This document shows positions 1-8,783 of a stretch of 54,842 bases of DNA, piece by piece (the first letter of the stretch is position 1; every line of letters starts with the position of its first letter). The DNA is taken from assembly GCF_050337105.1 (NCBI RefSeq), contig NZ_JAKJSQ010000022.1, positions 1 through 54,842 on the forward strand, given 5' to 3'. Below the pieces are notes generated by a model. The model worked only from the letters and a program-made list of their open reading frames with translations. It was not told the origin of the DNA and made no database searches. A program made the position numbers and the translations under genes. This stretch comes from Aliivibrio_A kagoshimensis. GTDB taxonomy: Bacteria; Pseudomonadota; Gammaproteobacteria; Enterobacterales; Vibrionaceae.

Positions 1-83
1 AGATATTCTTTATGTGGCTTTATTTTTAGACTCTAATTAAATAACCCATATATCTATTATTTAAATATATTGGTCTTTAATAA

Positions 84-881
84 TTAGTTATTTGTACTTT
101 CAAATATTTTATCGGCAGAAGCGGCAACAAAACCTTGATAAAGATAGCCATTCGCTAACGGATATCGTTTAGCAAATTCGTAAAAACCACCCGGAATCGT
201 TTTTTTACCATCACTAAACAGTACCTCAACTTTATCTGACATGGTAGATGACTGCTCTAAGAAGACCTCAGGAGTCCCTTTCACTTCACCACCAGCATCA
301 TTAATAGTAAAACCGACACTTCTTAGTTTACGATTCACTTCAACGACTTCATTGTAGTTATTAAGCTGGTTAACATTCACCGTAAAATGATTAGCACCAA
401 ACCCGTGAGCGGCTAACCACCCGGCGTATTCACTCTCTAGTGCTAATTGCTGATACTGTTCATAGCTCAATGTCCAAGGTCGACCGCCATATAAAAAGCT
501 CTGTTGGTGATCAAAACCGTCAGGCACTTGAGAAACTAATGAATGTACAACCTCCTGAAGCTCAGGCGAGCACTGCTCAACCATAAGCTCACTAATGAAT
601 ACTTTAGGCGCTGATGGGTTTGGGTGCTCATAGTGTCTTGCTGAGAGCTTTTTAGACTCAAACAAATACTCTCCGCACGCTTTATAACCGATAGCAAGAA
701 AAGGAGCCGCGACAACATCGATTCCTACTGACGGAAGATTGAATGTTCTTAATGCAATATGATCATTCTCTAGTGCTTCGTGTTCAGTCAACAGCTGATG
801 AATCTCATCCGCTGATGGGCATAGTCGAGTAATAAAGTCACTCCACAATGCAGTAAATAGTGTCTCTACTTCAGTTGTCAT
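84..881 (-). CDS. DUF1338 family protein (2-oxoadipate dioxygenase/decarboxylase-like), short form
   Basis: The 265-residue protein resembles the DUF1338 family, whose characterised member (HglS/YdcJ) is an Fe(II)-dependent 2-oxoadipate dioxygenase/decarboxylase making 2-hydroxyglutarate. Candidate metal ligands are visible: H41 in DHIALRTF, H165 in ANHFTV and E235 in GGFYEFAKRY, which fits a two-His-one-Glu site. It is much shorter than the roughly 450-residue YdcJ/HglS proteins. The gene lies 10 bases downstream of astD and is probably the last gene of the arginine succinyltransferase operon. That suggests it works on a 2-oxo acid near that pathway, but the substrate is an inference. The start ATG at 881 follows a good GGAG-type ribosome binding site. 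Confidence 0.8.
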   Translation of the reverse strand: MTTEVETLFTALWSDFITRLCPSADEIHQLLTEHEALENDHIALRTFNLPSVGIDVVAAPFLAIGYKACGEYLFESKKLSARHYEHPNPSAPKVFISELMVEQCSPELQEVVHSLVSQVPDGFDHQQSFLYGGRPWTLSYEQYQQLALESEYAGWLAAHGFGANHFTVNVNQLNNYNEVVEVNRKLRSVGFTINDAGGEVKGTPEVFLEQSSTMSDKVEVLFSDGKKTIPGGFYEFAKRYPLANGYLYQGFVAASADKIFESTNN

Positions 882-891
882 CGTCCTCTCC

Positions 892-2349
892 TTAAAGGGT
901 TATACCCGGTGATAGCGTTGCTGGCAATTCAGTCTCAGCCCCTTCCATTGAGGCCATTGGGTAAGCACAATAATCCGCAGCATAATACGCACTCGGTTTT
1001 AAGTTACCCGACGCCCCTGGACCACCAAAGGGAGCATCACCACTTGCACCTGTTAATTGTCGATTTCGGTTAACAATACCAGCACGAATATGCTCAACAA
1101 AATAGTCCCACTCTTCATCATCTGTAGAGACTAACCCTGCTGATAAGCCATAGCGCGTATCATTTGCTAGCTCAACCGCCTGCTCTAATCCGCGATAACG
1201 AACGACTTGTAGCAACGGACCAAAATACTCTTCGTCAGGAAGATCTTTCACCGCAGTTACATCGATGATACCTGGACTCACTAATGCCCCTGAGAGGATT
1301 TTGGCTTCAATCAAGCTCTCGCCACCTAACTCCTGCAGCTCAGATTGCGCATTAACAATACCTTCAGCTGCAACAACTGAGATTTGCGGCCCCATAAACG
1401 GCTGTGGTTCAGCAAACGGTTGATCCACTTTCAGCTGCTTGGTGACGTCAATAAGACGGTTCAGTAGCTGATCACCTTTGCTGCCTTCAGCGACATATAG
1501 GCGTCGTGCACAGGTACATCGTTGACCTGCACTAATAAAGGCTGATTGAATAATGGTATAAACTGTTGCTTCAATCTCACCGAATGATTCAGAGATAACC
1601 ATTGGGTTATTGCCGCCCATTTCTAAAGCCAACATTTTACCAGGTTGCCCTGCAAACTGACGATGGAGAATATGGCCGGTATTGGCACTGCCAGTGAAGA
1701 GTAGTCCGTCGATCCCCTTAGATCCTGCAAGGGCTTCTCCCGTTGCTCGGGCACCTTGTACTAAGTTGATTACACCACTTGGTAGTCCTGCTTGTTGCCA
1801 TAACTTCATGACAAACTCACCAATCCATGGCGTTTGATCGGAAGGTTTAAACACCACAGTATTCCCTGCTAATAAAGCAGGAACAATGTGACCGTTAGGT
1901 AGATGCCCTGGGAAGTTATAAGGTCCAAAAACAGCCATAACACCAAGAGGACGGTGACGTAGAACAATACTGTTACCCGCAGCTTCACGCTGTTTATAAC
2001 CAGTACGCTCGTGATATGAGCGGACGGAGATAGCCAACTTTCCAACCATCGCGCCCGCTTCCGTTTTGGTTTCCCAAAATGGTTTACCTGTCTCTTCTGA
2101 AATAATACGAGCGACCTCTTCGCTGTTCTCTTTTAATAACTCGCCAAATTTCAACACGATCGCTTCACGCTGTTCAAAGCTCAACTTTTTCCATAATGGA
2201 AAGGCTTTACGTGCTGAAGAGACCGCTTGCTCTACTTGAGAAGCACTGGCCATATCACCATGCCACACTTCTTTATTATCAACCGGACTGAGAGAGACCA
2301 TCGCCTCACCTTCACCGACAACCCATTCACCTGAGATCCATTGAGCCAT
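892..2349 (-). CDS. astD: N-succinylglutamate 5-semialdehyde dehydrogenase
   Basis: This 485-residue NAD-dependent aldehyde dehydrogenase oxidises N-succinylglutamate semialdehyde to N-succinylglutamate, the fourth step of arginine succinyltransferase catabolism. The ALDH signatures are present: the general base E243 in LEMGG and the catalytic cysteine C278 in GQRCTCARR, plus the NAD-binding FTGS segment near residue 218. The length matches the family (about 485-492). It sits directly downstream of astA and argD/astC on the same strand, which separates it from paralogous aldehyde dehydrogenases. Confidence 0.95.
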   Translation of the reverse strand: MAQWISGEWVVGEGEAMVSLSPVDNKEVWHGDMASASQVEQAVSSARKAFPLWKKLSFEQREAIVLKFGELLKENSEEVARIISEETGKPFWETKTEAGAMVGKLAISVRSYHERTGYKQREAAGNSIVLRHRPLGVMAVFGPYNFPGHLPNGHIVPALLAGNTVVFKPSDQTPWIGEFVMKLWQQAGLPSGVINLVQGARATGEALAGSKGIDGLLFTGSANTGHILHRQFAGQPGKMLALEMGGNNPMVISESFGEIEATVYTIIQSAFISAGQRCTCARRLYVAEGSKGDQLLNRLIDVTKQLKVDQPFAEPQPFMGPQISVVAAEGIVNAQSELQELGGESLIEAKILSGALVSPGIIDVTAVKDLPDEEYFGPLLQVVRYRGLEQAVELANDTRYGLSAGLVSTDDEEWDYFVEHIRAGIVNRNRQLTGASGDAPFGGPGASGNLKPSAYYAADYCAYPMASMEGAETELPATLSPGITL

Positions 2350-2370
2350 GACCGTCTCCTTAATTACTCA

Positions 2371-3387
2371 CTATTGCGCTAATAAACGTACAGAATCACC
2401 GCTAGAAAGCAGTAATGCTTCAGCAACCTCACTTGTGATGTGTACCATGCCACTTTCGTTATCATAGGCCGCGACTGCTGCTGTTGCTCTGAAGTTTTCA
2501 AAAGAGCTATTTGAGATCAAATACTGCTGCGCACTGGTATGTTCATCAATCACAACTTTCGCGGTAAATGAGTGACGAATAGATTCAACATTTCGAACAT
2601 CACACTCAACCGTTGGTCCCGCATCGAAAATATCGACATAACCACGGCAGGTAAAACCTTCATTTTCGAGAAGACGGAGTGCTGGGCGTGTCTTTTCATG
2701 CACAACACCAATCACCTCTTGAGCCTCTTTACTCAACAGATTGATATAAATAGGCAGTTTAGGCATTAAATCGGCAATGAATCCTTTTTTACCAATACCC
2801 GTCAAGTAATCCGCTAAAGTGAACTCAATAGAGAAGAAGTGCTCTTGTAGCCACTGCCAAAATGGGGAGTTTCCTTCATCATCCGAAACGCCTCGCATCT
2901 CAGCAAATGCCGTTTCAGAGAACCGGTGTGGGTGCTCCGCCATCATCAAGAATCGGGATTTAGACATTAAGCGACCATTTAGCCCCTTACGGAACTCAGG
3001 ACGAAGAAACAGCGTACATAACTCAGAACACCCCGTGTAGTTGTTACCAAAAGTCAGTAACTTAACCACATTGTTCACACCTAACCTCTGTGAGGAGTGA
3101 ACCACTTTGCTAATGTGATAACTGTAAAACGGAACATCGTGACCAATCGCCGCTTCTATGGCAGTAGTCCCCGTAATTTCACCCGTTTCAGTATCTTCAC
3201 CGACCATTAAGTAACCTTCACTACCGGGCTCTTTTGCGTCGGTTTGAAAGCTTTTCATTGAGTGTTCAATTCTGTTTCTTAACAACTCTTCATTGACAGG
3301 CAATGAGGTAAATCCATGACCAGAATCTACCGCACATTTCATTAGTGCAGGGTAGTCTGCTTCAGTAATAGGACGAATAACCAGCAT
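2371..3387 (-). CDS. astA: Arginine N-succinyltransferase
   Basis: AstA transfers succinyl from succinyl-CoA to the alpha-amino group of arginine and commits arginine to the AST catabolic pathway. The product is 338 residues, the normal size, with the conserved beginning MLVIRPITEADYPAL and a GNAT-like fold. A longer frame reaches 3435, but I start at 3387: this ATG follows a GGAGGG ribosome binding site at the correct distance, and the extra 16 residues are not family-like. It is flanked by argD/astC upstream (75 bases) and astD downstream (21 bases), in the order usual for vibrios. Confidence 0.95.
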   Translation of the reverse strand: MLVIRPITEADYPALMKCAVDSGHGFTSLPVNEELLRNRIEHSMKSFQTDAKEPGSEGYLMVGEDTETGEITGTTAIEAAIGHDVPFYSYHISKVVHSSQRLGVNNVVKLLTFGNNYTGCSELCTLFLRPEFRKGLNGRLMSKSRFLMMAEHPHRFSETAFAEMRGVSDDEGNSPFWQWLQEHFFSIEFTLADYLTGIGKKGFIADLMPKLPIYINLLSKEAQEVIGVVHEKTRPALRLLENEGFTCRGYVDIFDAGPTVECDVRNVESIRHSFTAKVVIDEHTSAQQYLISNSSFENFRATAAVAAYDNESGMVHITSEVAEALLLSSGDSVRLLAQ

Positions 3388-3462
3388 CAATATTCCCTCC
3401 GGATGCAGGCAACAGCTTACGACATTAAAGCCCAAACAGAGTCTGCTTGGGCTACTGCTCTT

Positions 3463-4680
3463 TTAAGCTGCTACTAGTTTTGCGACTGCTCTATCTAAAC
3501 GAGCAAGACCTTCTTCGATATCTTGTTGGCTGATCACTAATGACGGCGTAAAACGCACCACATTAACACCAGCAACAAGCAGTAATAAATTCTCTTCACC
3601 TGCCGCGACAAGAATGTCACGTGCTCGTCCTTGCCACTCATCATTAAGAGCAGCACCGAGCAACAATCCTTTGCCACGAATTTCGGAGAATAGGTTATAT
3701 TTATCATTCAGAGCTTCTAAACCCTCTCGCATCCACTGTTCACGCTCTTTCACGCCAGCAAGTACTGAAGGTTTAGACACCTCTTCAACAACCGCTTCTG
3801 CTACAGCACAGGCTAATGGGTTACCGCCATAGGTAGAGCCGTGAGTGCCGACTTTCATATGTTGGGCAAGTTCAGTCGTCGTTAGCATGGCTCCGATTGG
3901 AAAGCCGCCACCTAATGATTTGGCCGTACTTAAAATATCAGGTGTGACTCCTAACCCTTGGTAAGCGTAGAACTCACCGGTACGACCATTGCCTGTTTGA
4001 ACTTCATCAAAAATAAGCAATGCATTGTGCTTATCACACAGTTCACGTACACCTTGGATAAACTCTGATGTCGGTGAAATAATGCCACCTTCCCCTTGTA
4101 AAGGCTCCATCATTACAGCACAGGTTTTGTCTGATATTTGCGCCGCAAACGCCTCTAAATCGTTATAGGCCAGATGCGTTACATCACCTGGTTTTGGTCC
4201 GAAGCCATCAGAATAAGCGGCTTGTCCACCCACAGTTACCGTAAAGAAGGTACGCCCATGGAAACCTTGATTAAAGGCAATAATCTCTGATTTTTCAGCG
4301 CCATGTACATCAGCAGCCCAACGGCGAGCCAATTTCAACGCTGCCTCATTCGCTTCTGCGCCAGAGTTGGCAAAGAATACTTTTTCAGCAAATGAGATTT
4401 CTGTTAGTTTCTTTGCTAATCGAATCGCTGGCTCATTGGCCATCACATTACTTAAATGCCACAGTTTATCGGCTTGTTCTTTTAGTGCATTCACCATAAT
4501 AGGGTGACAATGACCTAAGCAGCTAACGGCAATTCCACCAGCAAAATCAACAAACTCACGATCATTCTGATCCCAAATCCTTGAACCTTCACCCCTTACT
4601 GGAATGATCTCCATCGGGTTATAACAAGGTACCATTACATCATTAAAATCTTTACGTTCAACTTTCTGTTTCATCGTCAT
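3463..4680 (-). CDS. argD: Acetylornithine/succinylornithine aminotransferase
   Basis: This class III PLP aminotransferase (405 residues) serves arginine synthesis (N-acetylornithine) and, from its position ahead of astA-astD, arginine breakdown (succinylornithine transaminase, AstC). The probable PLP lysine is K254 in STAKSLGGGF, with D225 in FDEVQTG contacting the cofactor. The frame extends to 4707, but the ATG at 4680 has an AGAGGG ribosome binding site in place and gives the N-terminus MTMKQKVER typical of vibrio homologues. It is the only copy in the window and no separate argD lies near the argCBGH cluster, so a dual role is likely. Confidence 0.93.
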   Translation of the reverse strand: MTMKQKVERKDFNDVMVPCYNPMEIIPVRGEGSRIWDQNDREFVDFAGGIAVSCLGHCHPIMVNALKEQADKLWHLSNVMANEPAIRLAKKLTEISFAEKVFFANSGAEANEAALKLARRWAADVHGAEKSEIIAFNQGFHGRTFFTVTVGGQAAYSDGFGPKPGDVTHLAYNDLEAFAAQISDKTCAVMMEPLQGEGGIISPTSEFIQGVRELCDKHNALLIFDEVQTGNGRTGEFYAYQGLGVTPDILSTAKSLGGGFPIGAMLTTTELAQHMKVGTHGSTYGGNPLACAVAEAVVEEVSKPSVLAGVKEREQWMREGLEALNDKYNLFSEIRGKGLLLGAALNDEWQGRARDILVAAGEENLLLLVAGVNVVRFTPSLVISQQDIEEGLARLDRAVAKLVAA

Positions 4681-4793
4681 CACATTTTCCCTCTGTGCAT
4701 ACGGCAATTAACCATATTAATTACATTTCATTAACGACTTCAATAGTAGAATATTTTTTTCTTCTCGCAAAAAAAGAGAGAGAAAGACTACAG

Positions 4794-4810
4794 GTGCACT
4801 ATTTATGCAC
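4794..4810. promoter_or_regulatory. Inverted repeat upstream of argD
   Basis: The 17-base sequence GTGCACTATTTATGCAC has 5-base arms (GTGCA/TGCAC) and lies about 115 bases upstream of the argD start, in the promoter region of the argD-astAD operon. It resembles an ARG box in position and AT-rich centre but has one extra central base compared with the usual TGAAT-N4-ATTCA spacing, so the binding protein is uncertain. A second looser repeat (AGTGGTCATTCACT, about 4832-4845) lies close by. Confidence 0.3.
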
Positions 4811-4961
4811 ATTTTGATAAGAAATATGAAGTGGTCATTCACTAAATCACTATTTCCATATGGGAAACAAAGTATTTAGCTAGGGGGGATTTGCATAAGA
4901 TTGCAAGAAGTGAATAAGCGTGGTTCGCTAAGATATATGTAAAAAAAGAGAGATGGATCAA

Positions 4962-5540
4962 CTATGATTTAACAAAATTAGCTAAAAGTTGATGTCCTTG
5001 CTCAGTCAAAATCGATTCAGGATGAAATTGTACCGCTTCAATAGGTAAGGTACGGTGACGAAAACCCATTATTTCATCAACCTCACCACCATCCGTTTCC
5101 GTCCATGCTGTCATCTCAAAACAGCTTGGCAAGGTCTCTTTTTTTACCACAAGGGAGTGGTAACGAGTGACCGTTAATGGGTTATTGAGGCCTAAAAAAA
5201 GACCAATATTACTGTGTTTAATCGGCGAGGTTTTTCCATGCATCACTTGTCTGGCTCTAACGACATCTCCGCCAAACACTTGAGCAATGGATTGATGGCC
5301 TAAGCAGACCCCTAAAATTGGCAGTTTATCGCTAAAATGTTCAATGGCATTCAGCGAAATTCCCGCTTCATTTGGTGTGCAGGGACCTGGAGAGATAACG
5401 AGATGGGTTGGGTTCAATGCAGAGATACCTGCTAGATCAATCTCATCATTACGAACAACGGTAACGGCAACCTTCAACTCGCAGAAGTACTGATAGAGGT
5501 TGTAGGTAAAAGAGTCGTAATTATCGATGATCAACAGCAT
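4962..5540 (-). CDS. pabA: Aminodeoxychorismate/anthranilate synthase component II (glutamine amidotransferase)
   Basis: This 192-residue class I glutamine amidotransferase supplies ammonia to PabB for 4-amino-4-deoxychorismate (folate) and possibly to TrpE. The triad is visible: nucleophile C79 in GVCLGHQ, and H173 and E175 in QFHPES. The length is normal for a stand-alone PabA/TrpG. It is not next to trpE or the trp operon, and its location upstream of argD is the usual pabA site in vibrios, so I prefer pabA to trpG. The start ATG at 5540 gives MLLIIDNYDSFTYNL, the canonical N-terminus. Confidence 0.9.
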   Translation of the reverse strand: MLLIIDNYDSFTYNLYQYFCELKVAVTVVRNDEIDLAGISALNPTHLVISPGPCTPNEAGISLNAIEHFSDKLPILGVCLGHQSIAQVFGGDVVRARQVMHGKTSPIKHSNIGLFLGLNNPLTVTRYHSLVVKKETLPSCFEMTAWTETDGGEVDEIMGFRHRTLPIEAVQFHPESILTEQGHQLLANFVKS

Positions 5541-5591
5541 AGTTTTGAGCTCTACGTTTAAACAATTTAATCACGGCTATTGTGCTACAAC

Positions 5592-5635
5592 AAAAAAGAA
5601 AGGCAAGTACGATTATAGAATCATCGCCTTGCCTT
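5592..5635 (-). terminator. Rho-independent terminator after the exeM-like gene
   Basis: Read on the minus strand, AAGGCAAG...CTTGCC forms an imperfect stem with an inner GATGAT/ATCGT pairing. It is followed by TTTCTTTTTTG, and it lies 22 bases past the nuclease stop codon. It also lies within the 115-base stretch that must hold the pabA promoter. Confidence 0.65.
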
Positions 5636-5656
5636 ATTTAAAAAATGTCCGCTACT

Positions 5657-8485
5657 CTATTTTACTCGGCAGTAACGTCCATTGTAGGTTGCTGTCATCT
5701 CACCTTTTAGCTTAAGCGGAGAGTGACCACAAGGTACATTAAATACCCCTAAAGCCAGCACACTTAATTTAACCTTATCGCCAGCACCAATATCTATGTA
5801 TTTTAAGAAATTATCTTTCTCGTCATAGATACGCTCATCATGTGCAAACATCCATGGCTTGGTGGTATCCCAATACCAAGTGTTAAACACAGGGTAGAGC
5901 GGTAGGTTACTGTTGTTTTTTATGGTTAATGAGAAGCTTGGTTTTGATTTACCATACTTTAGACTGATGATCACAGGATCATGATCAGAGGCAGAGTAAG
6001 GTCCGTCAGACTTCACCAGATCGCCAGAATATTTGCCTGAATACTCAAACAACTTATTCTCAACGGCATTAATGTGCCAGTCTTCAATGCCTACTAGCTT
6101 TTTCACTAGCGATTTATTCCCTAGCGCATGATCTAGATTACCCAACTCACCTTCATAACTGTATGAGTAGGTATCCGTTCCATGGAGCTCTGTATTCAAG
6201 TTTTTCAGACCAAGACCTGGTCCAACTTCAATACCGACTTCGTGCATAGGAACGCCTGCAATAGAGGTACCAGATGCTGACATGATTTTACGCGCTTCAC
6301 TGCTAGGATCGTAATCGGTTAACACACGAACCGGATCTTCCATGCCATAAGCATTAAGGTCACCCAACACTAGCACATCGCCTTTTTTCGATTTTAAGGC
6401 ATCACTCAGTGCAACAGAAGCAGAGACTCGGAATGCATTACAGTGGCCTTGTAGATCAGCAGGTTCACTCTTATCGTTACCGGTAATCCAATCTTCATAA
6501 CAGCTCGAACCTTTCGATTTTAGGTGATTAACCACAACCGTCAGTTTCTTCTTACCCTTACCTTTAGCCTTGACTTTAAAGGTCTGCATCAAACTATCAC
6601 GTTGGTATTTGTTCAGCGTCTTCTCTTTACCGTCTGGATCTGTGCCTGTGATGTGTTGCTCTGGCATTCTAATCACACCAGCACTGCCTTTCGGTTTCAC
6701 CTTTGAAGGACGATAAATAAGTGCTACGGTGATAGCATCCGAACCAAGAAACTTGCCTTGATTCATATCTTCCGTTGCAATTTTTATCAACTGGTAGTGA
6801 TCAGCACTATTTGAGAATTGACTGTTCAACTCATCCAGTAAGTTTTGCGCCGCACTGTCTGACTCAAAGCCGTTGTTCTCTATCTCCATTAAACCGACGA
6901 TATCAGCATTCATGGCGACTAAAGCATTCACAATCTTAGTTCGTTGTAATAAGAACTCATTCAGATCTTTGGTTCCGCGGTTACAGCCACGAGATGCATC
7001 GGCATCAGCCTGATCGCTACAACTGGCATTGAGTGCCCCACCAATCGCGCTAGCGCTAGTAAAGAAGTTCAATACATTAAAGCTAGCCACTTTTAAGTTG
7101 CTATCTTCATAGACTTCTGGCTCAGCGGTTCGATCATTAAGGTGAACAAAATCTGCTGGAGCAAGTTCATTTGTGACAACTAGGCGATAACGGCTATAAC
7201 TGTAACCCACCACACCTTCAAGATTCTCAACTCTATCACCAACTCGAATATAACCTTGGGAAGCATCAAGCTCTGGGAAATATGGCATCACACCATTGTC
7301 CGGTTTAAAGTCCGTCTCAATAAACATCTGACTCGCAGCATTATCAATCGCTAACTGTTCAGCTTCTGGACTCAGAGGAAGGTATTTTTGAGTAGGTTTA
7401 ATCAATGGCTGCTGATAAGAGAGCACCATGTTGTTGCGGTATGAGTCGTAATCAAATCCGAAATTACGCGTCACCTTCATTTCGCTTTCATCAGTTAAGC
7501 GAATCAACATACCTTCATGTCGCTCTAGCGCTTGAGCTAATGTCTCTTCGTCATCAACTTCCAGATCTGTCGCTTCTGGTGCTGATTGAGTATCCGTCAC
7601 AACATAGAGTGAATTATCACTTTTCAGTTGTGTTTCACTATAGAACTCACTCACTTTACCCTTTACGCAAACAACCGCACCTGGCTGAATGTCTGCACTA
7701 GGCACTGCGCCTGTTGATATAAACAGACCATCAGAGGTGTTGTCATTATCATCAGCATCAAGCGCCGCTAAATAGAAACCTTTATAGAGGCTTTCAACAC
7801 GTGCACTTACCACTCCGGTTACGTAATAATCTTCTTCGGTTGTGAATCCTGAGCTAAGAAGTGGTGATCGGTCACCTTCGCCCTGGATGGCATTAATCGA
7901 CGTAAATTCAGGTACTTCACTTTCAGGGGTCAAACAAGCAAAAGGGGCTGGTGGTTCAACGATATCTAATGAGCCTAATCCGGTATAGGTTTTATTAGGC
8001 AAGGCAGTCCATTGCGCTTCATCATAGGTTGCTGAAGGGGTAAAGGTATTCCTCACTAAGGTAACATCTTTACCAAAGTTTGCCCCTCCCATGTTACCTA
8101 TAACATCGACCACCACACCGTCAAGTCGAAGTGCGATAGGATCGTTACCGTTATGGCCCATCACACCACTTGGAATATCACCTCGATCAGTGACTTCGGC
8201 ATCCGCTTGCGAGTTATATACCACTACGACACTATTTGGCTCAAGCGTGATACCGCTAAGATCTAAATTACTGCTCCACTCATTGTTACCATTGGTTGAT
8301 TTAGAGAGCTGGTAGCCTGTCAATGTGACTGCAGTAGCGCCGGTGTTGGCGATCTCTACCGCTTTATTGTAAGCAGGTCCCTCTACGTATTCACTTAATA
8401 CAATATCAGCTTGCGCCGATGCTGAGACAGCGATACTTCCTGTCACCGCTATTGCAATCGCTGAGCGAACTAATTTCCTTTTCAT
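5657..8485 (-). CDS. Secreted ExeM/NucH-family extracellular endonuclease
   Basis: The 942-residue protein begins with a Sec signal peptide (MKRKLVRSAIAIAV..., likely cut after ASAQA near residue 26). It then shows a lamin-tail-like domain (about 27-165, starting DIVLSEYVEGP), an OB-fold region (about 205-330) and an endonuclease/exonuclease/phosphatase domain (about 465-850) with NVLNFF, LMEIENNG, VVNHLKSKG, LGDLNAYG and SDHDPV motifs. It corresponds to vibrio extracellular DNases such as Xds and to Aeromonas ExeM, used to degrade environmental or biofilm DNA. The last 90 residues form an extra beta-rich segment containing two cysteines. I do not see the GlyGly-CTERM sorting tail found on some relatives. 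It is probably monocistronic: terminator at 5592, own upstream region 8486-8697. Confidence 0.88.
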   Translation of the reverse strand: MKRKLVRSAIAIAVTGSIAVSASAQADIVLSEYVEGPAYNKAVEIANTGATAVTLTGYQLSKSTNGNNEWSSNLDLSGITLEPNSVVVVYNSQADAEVTDRGDIPSGVMGHNGNDPIALRLDGVVVDVIGNMGGANFGKDVTLVRNTFTPSATYDEAQWTALPNKTYTGLGSLDIVEPPAPFACLTPESEVPEFTSINAIQGEGDRSPLLSSGFTTEEDYYVTGVVSARVESLYKGFYLAALDADDNDNTSDGLFISTGAVPSADIQPGAVVCVKGKVSEFYSETQLKSDNSLYVVTDTQSAPEATDLEVDDEETLAQALERHEGMLIRLTDESEMKVTRNFGFDYDSYRNNMVLSYQQPLIKPTQKYLPLSPEAEQLAIDNAASQMFIETDFKPDNGVMPYFPELDASQGYIRVGDRVENLEGVVGYSYSRYRLVVTNELAPADFVHLNDRTAEPEVYEDSNLKVASFNVLNFFTSASAIGGALNASCSDQADADASRGCNRGTKDLNEFLLQRTKIVNALVAMNADIVGLMEIENNGFESDSAAQNLLDELNSQFSNSADHYQLIKIATEDMNQGKFLGSDAITVALIYRPSKVKPKGSAGVIRMPEQHITGTDPDGKEKTLNKYQRDSLMQTFKVKAKGKGKKKLTVVVNHLKSKGSSCYEDWITGNDKSEPADLQGHCNAFRVSASVALSDALKSKKGDVLVLGDLNAYGMEDPVRVLTDYDPSSEARKIMSASGTSIAGVPMHEVGIEVGPGLGLKNLNTELHGTDTYSYSYEGELGNLDHALGNKSLVKKLVGIEDWHINAVENKLFEYSGKYSGDLVKSDGPYSASDHDPVIISLKYGKSKPSFSLTIKNNSNLPLYPVFNTWYWDTTKPWMFAHDERIYDEKDNFLKYIDIGAGDKVKLSVLALGVFNVPCGHSPLKLKGEMTATYNGRYCRVK

Positions 8486-8697
8486 TTCACACCTCGTTAT
8501 TTGCGCAACTACTTCCCTGATGCACTCCCTCTCTTAGGTCAACATCTATTACGCTATGAATGAATAAACACAGTTAACAACCCATAAAACTTAGAACTAT
8601 TTCCAAGAATTATGAAATCAATTTATCTATATTCATTGTGAATGAGGTATGTGTCACTTTTATTTCCCTGTTATTAGATCTCAATTCAACTTTCAAC

Positions 8698-8728
8698 AAA
8701 AAAAACCACTAACGTAAGTTAGTGGTTT
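8698..8728 (-). terminator. Rho-independent terminator of the trpS-side operon
   Basis: A perfect 11-bp stem (AAACCACTAAC / GTTAGTGGTTT) with a GTAA loop is followed on the minus strand by a run of Ts. It lies about 55 bases beyond the trpS stop and closes the long minus-strand cluster that starts upstream of it. The remaining intergenic sequence (8486-8697) should carry the nuclease promoter; I saw no confident operator there. Confidence 0.85.
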
Positions 8729-8783
8729 CATTTAATAATTCGATTTTTTGAGTGCTCAGGCCATCATTTAGCGCGCCGTACGA

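Noticed and set aside
3388..3435. Upstream extension of astA by 16 residues
   Set aside because: The GGAGGG ribosome binding site lies inside this stretch and serves the ATG at 3387; the extra residues are not family-like.
4794..4810. Perfect-arm repeat upstream of argD as a true ARG box
   Set aside because: The half-site spacing is one base too long and the arms are TGCA rather than TGAAT, so it is listed only as an inverted repeat.
5527..5715. 62-residue plus-strand frame between pabA and the nuclease gene
   Set aside because: It crosses a terminator and both flanking genes, has no ribosome binding site and no family resemblance.
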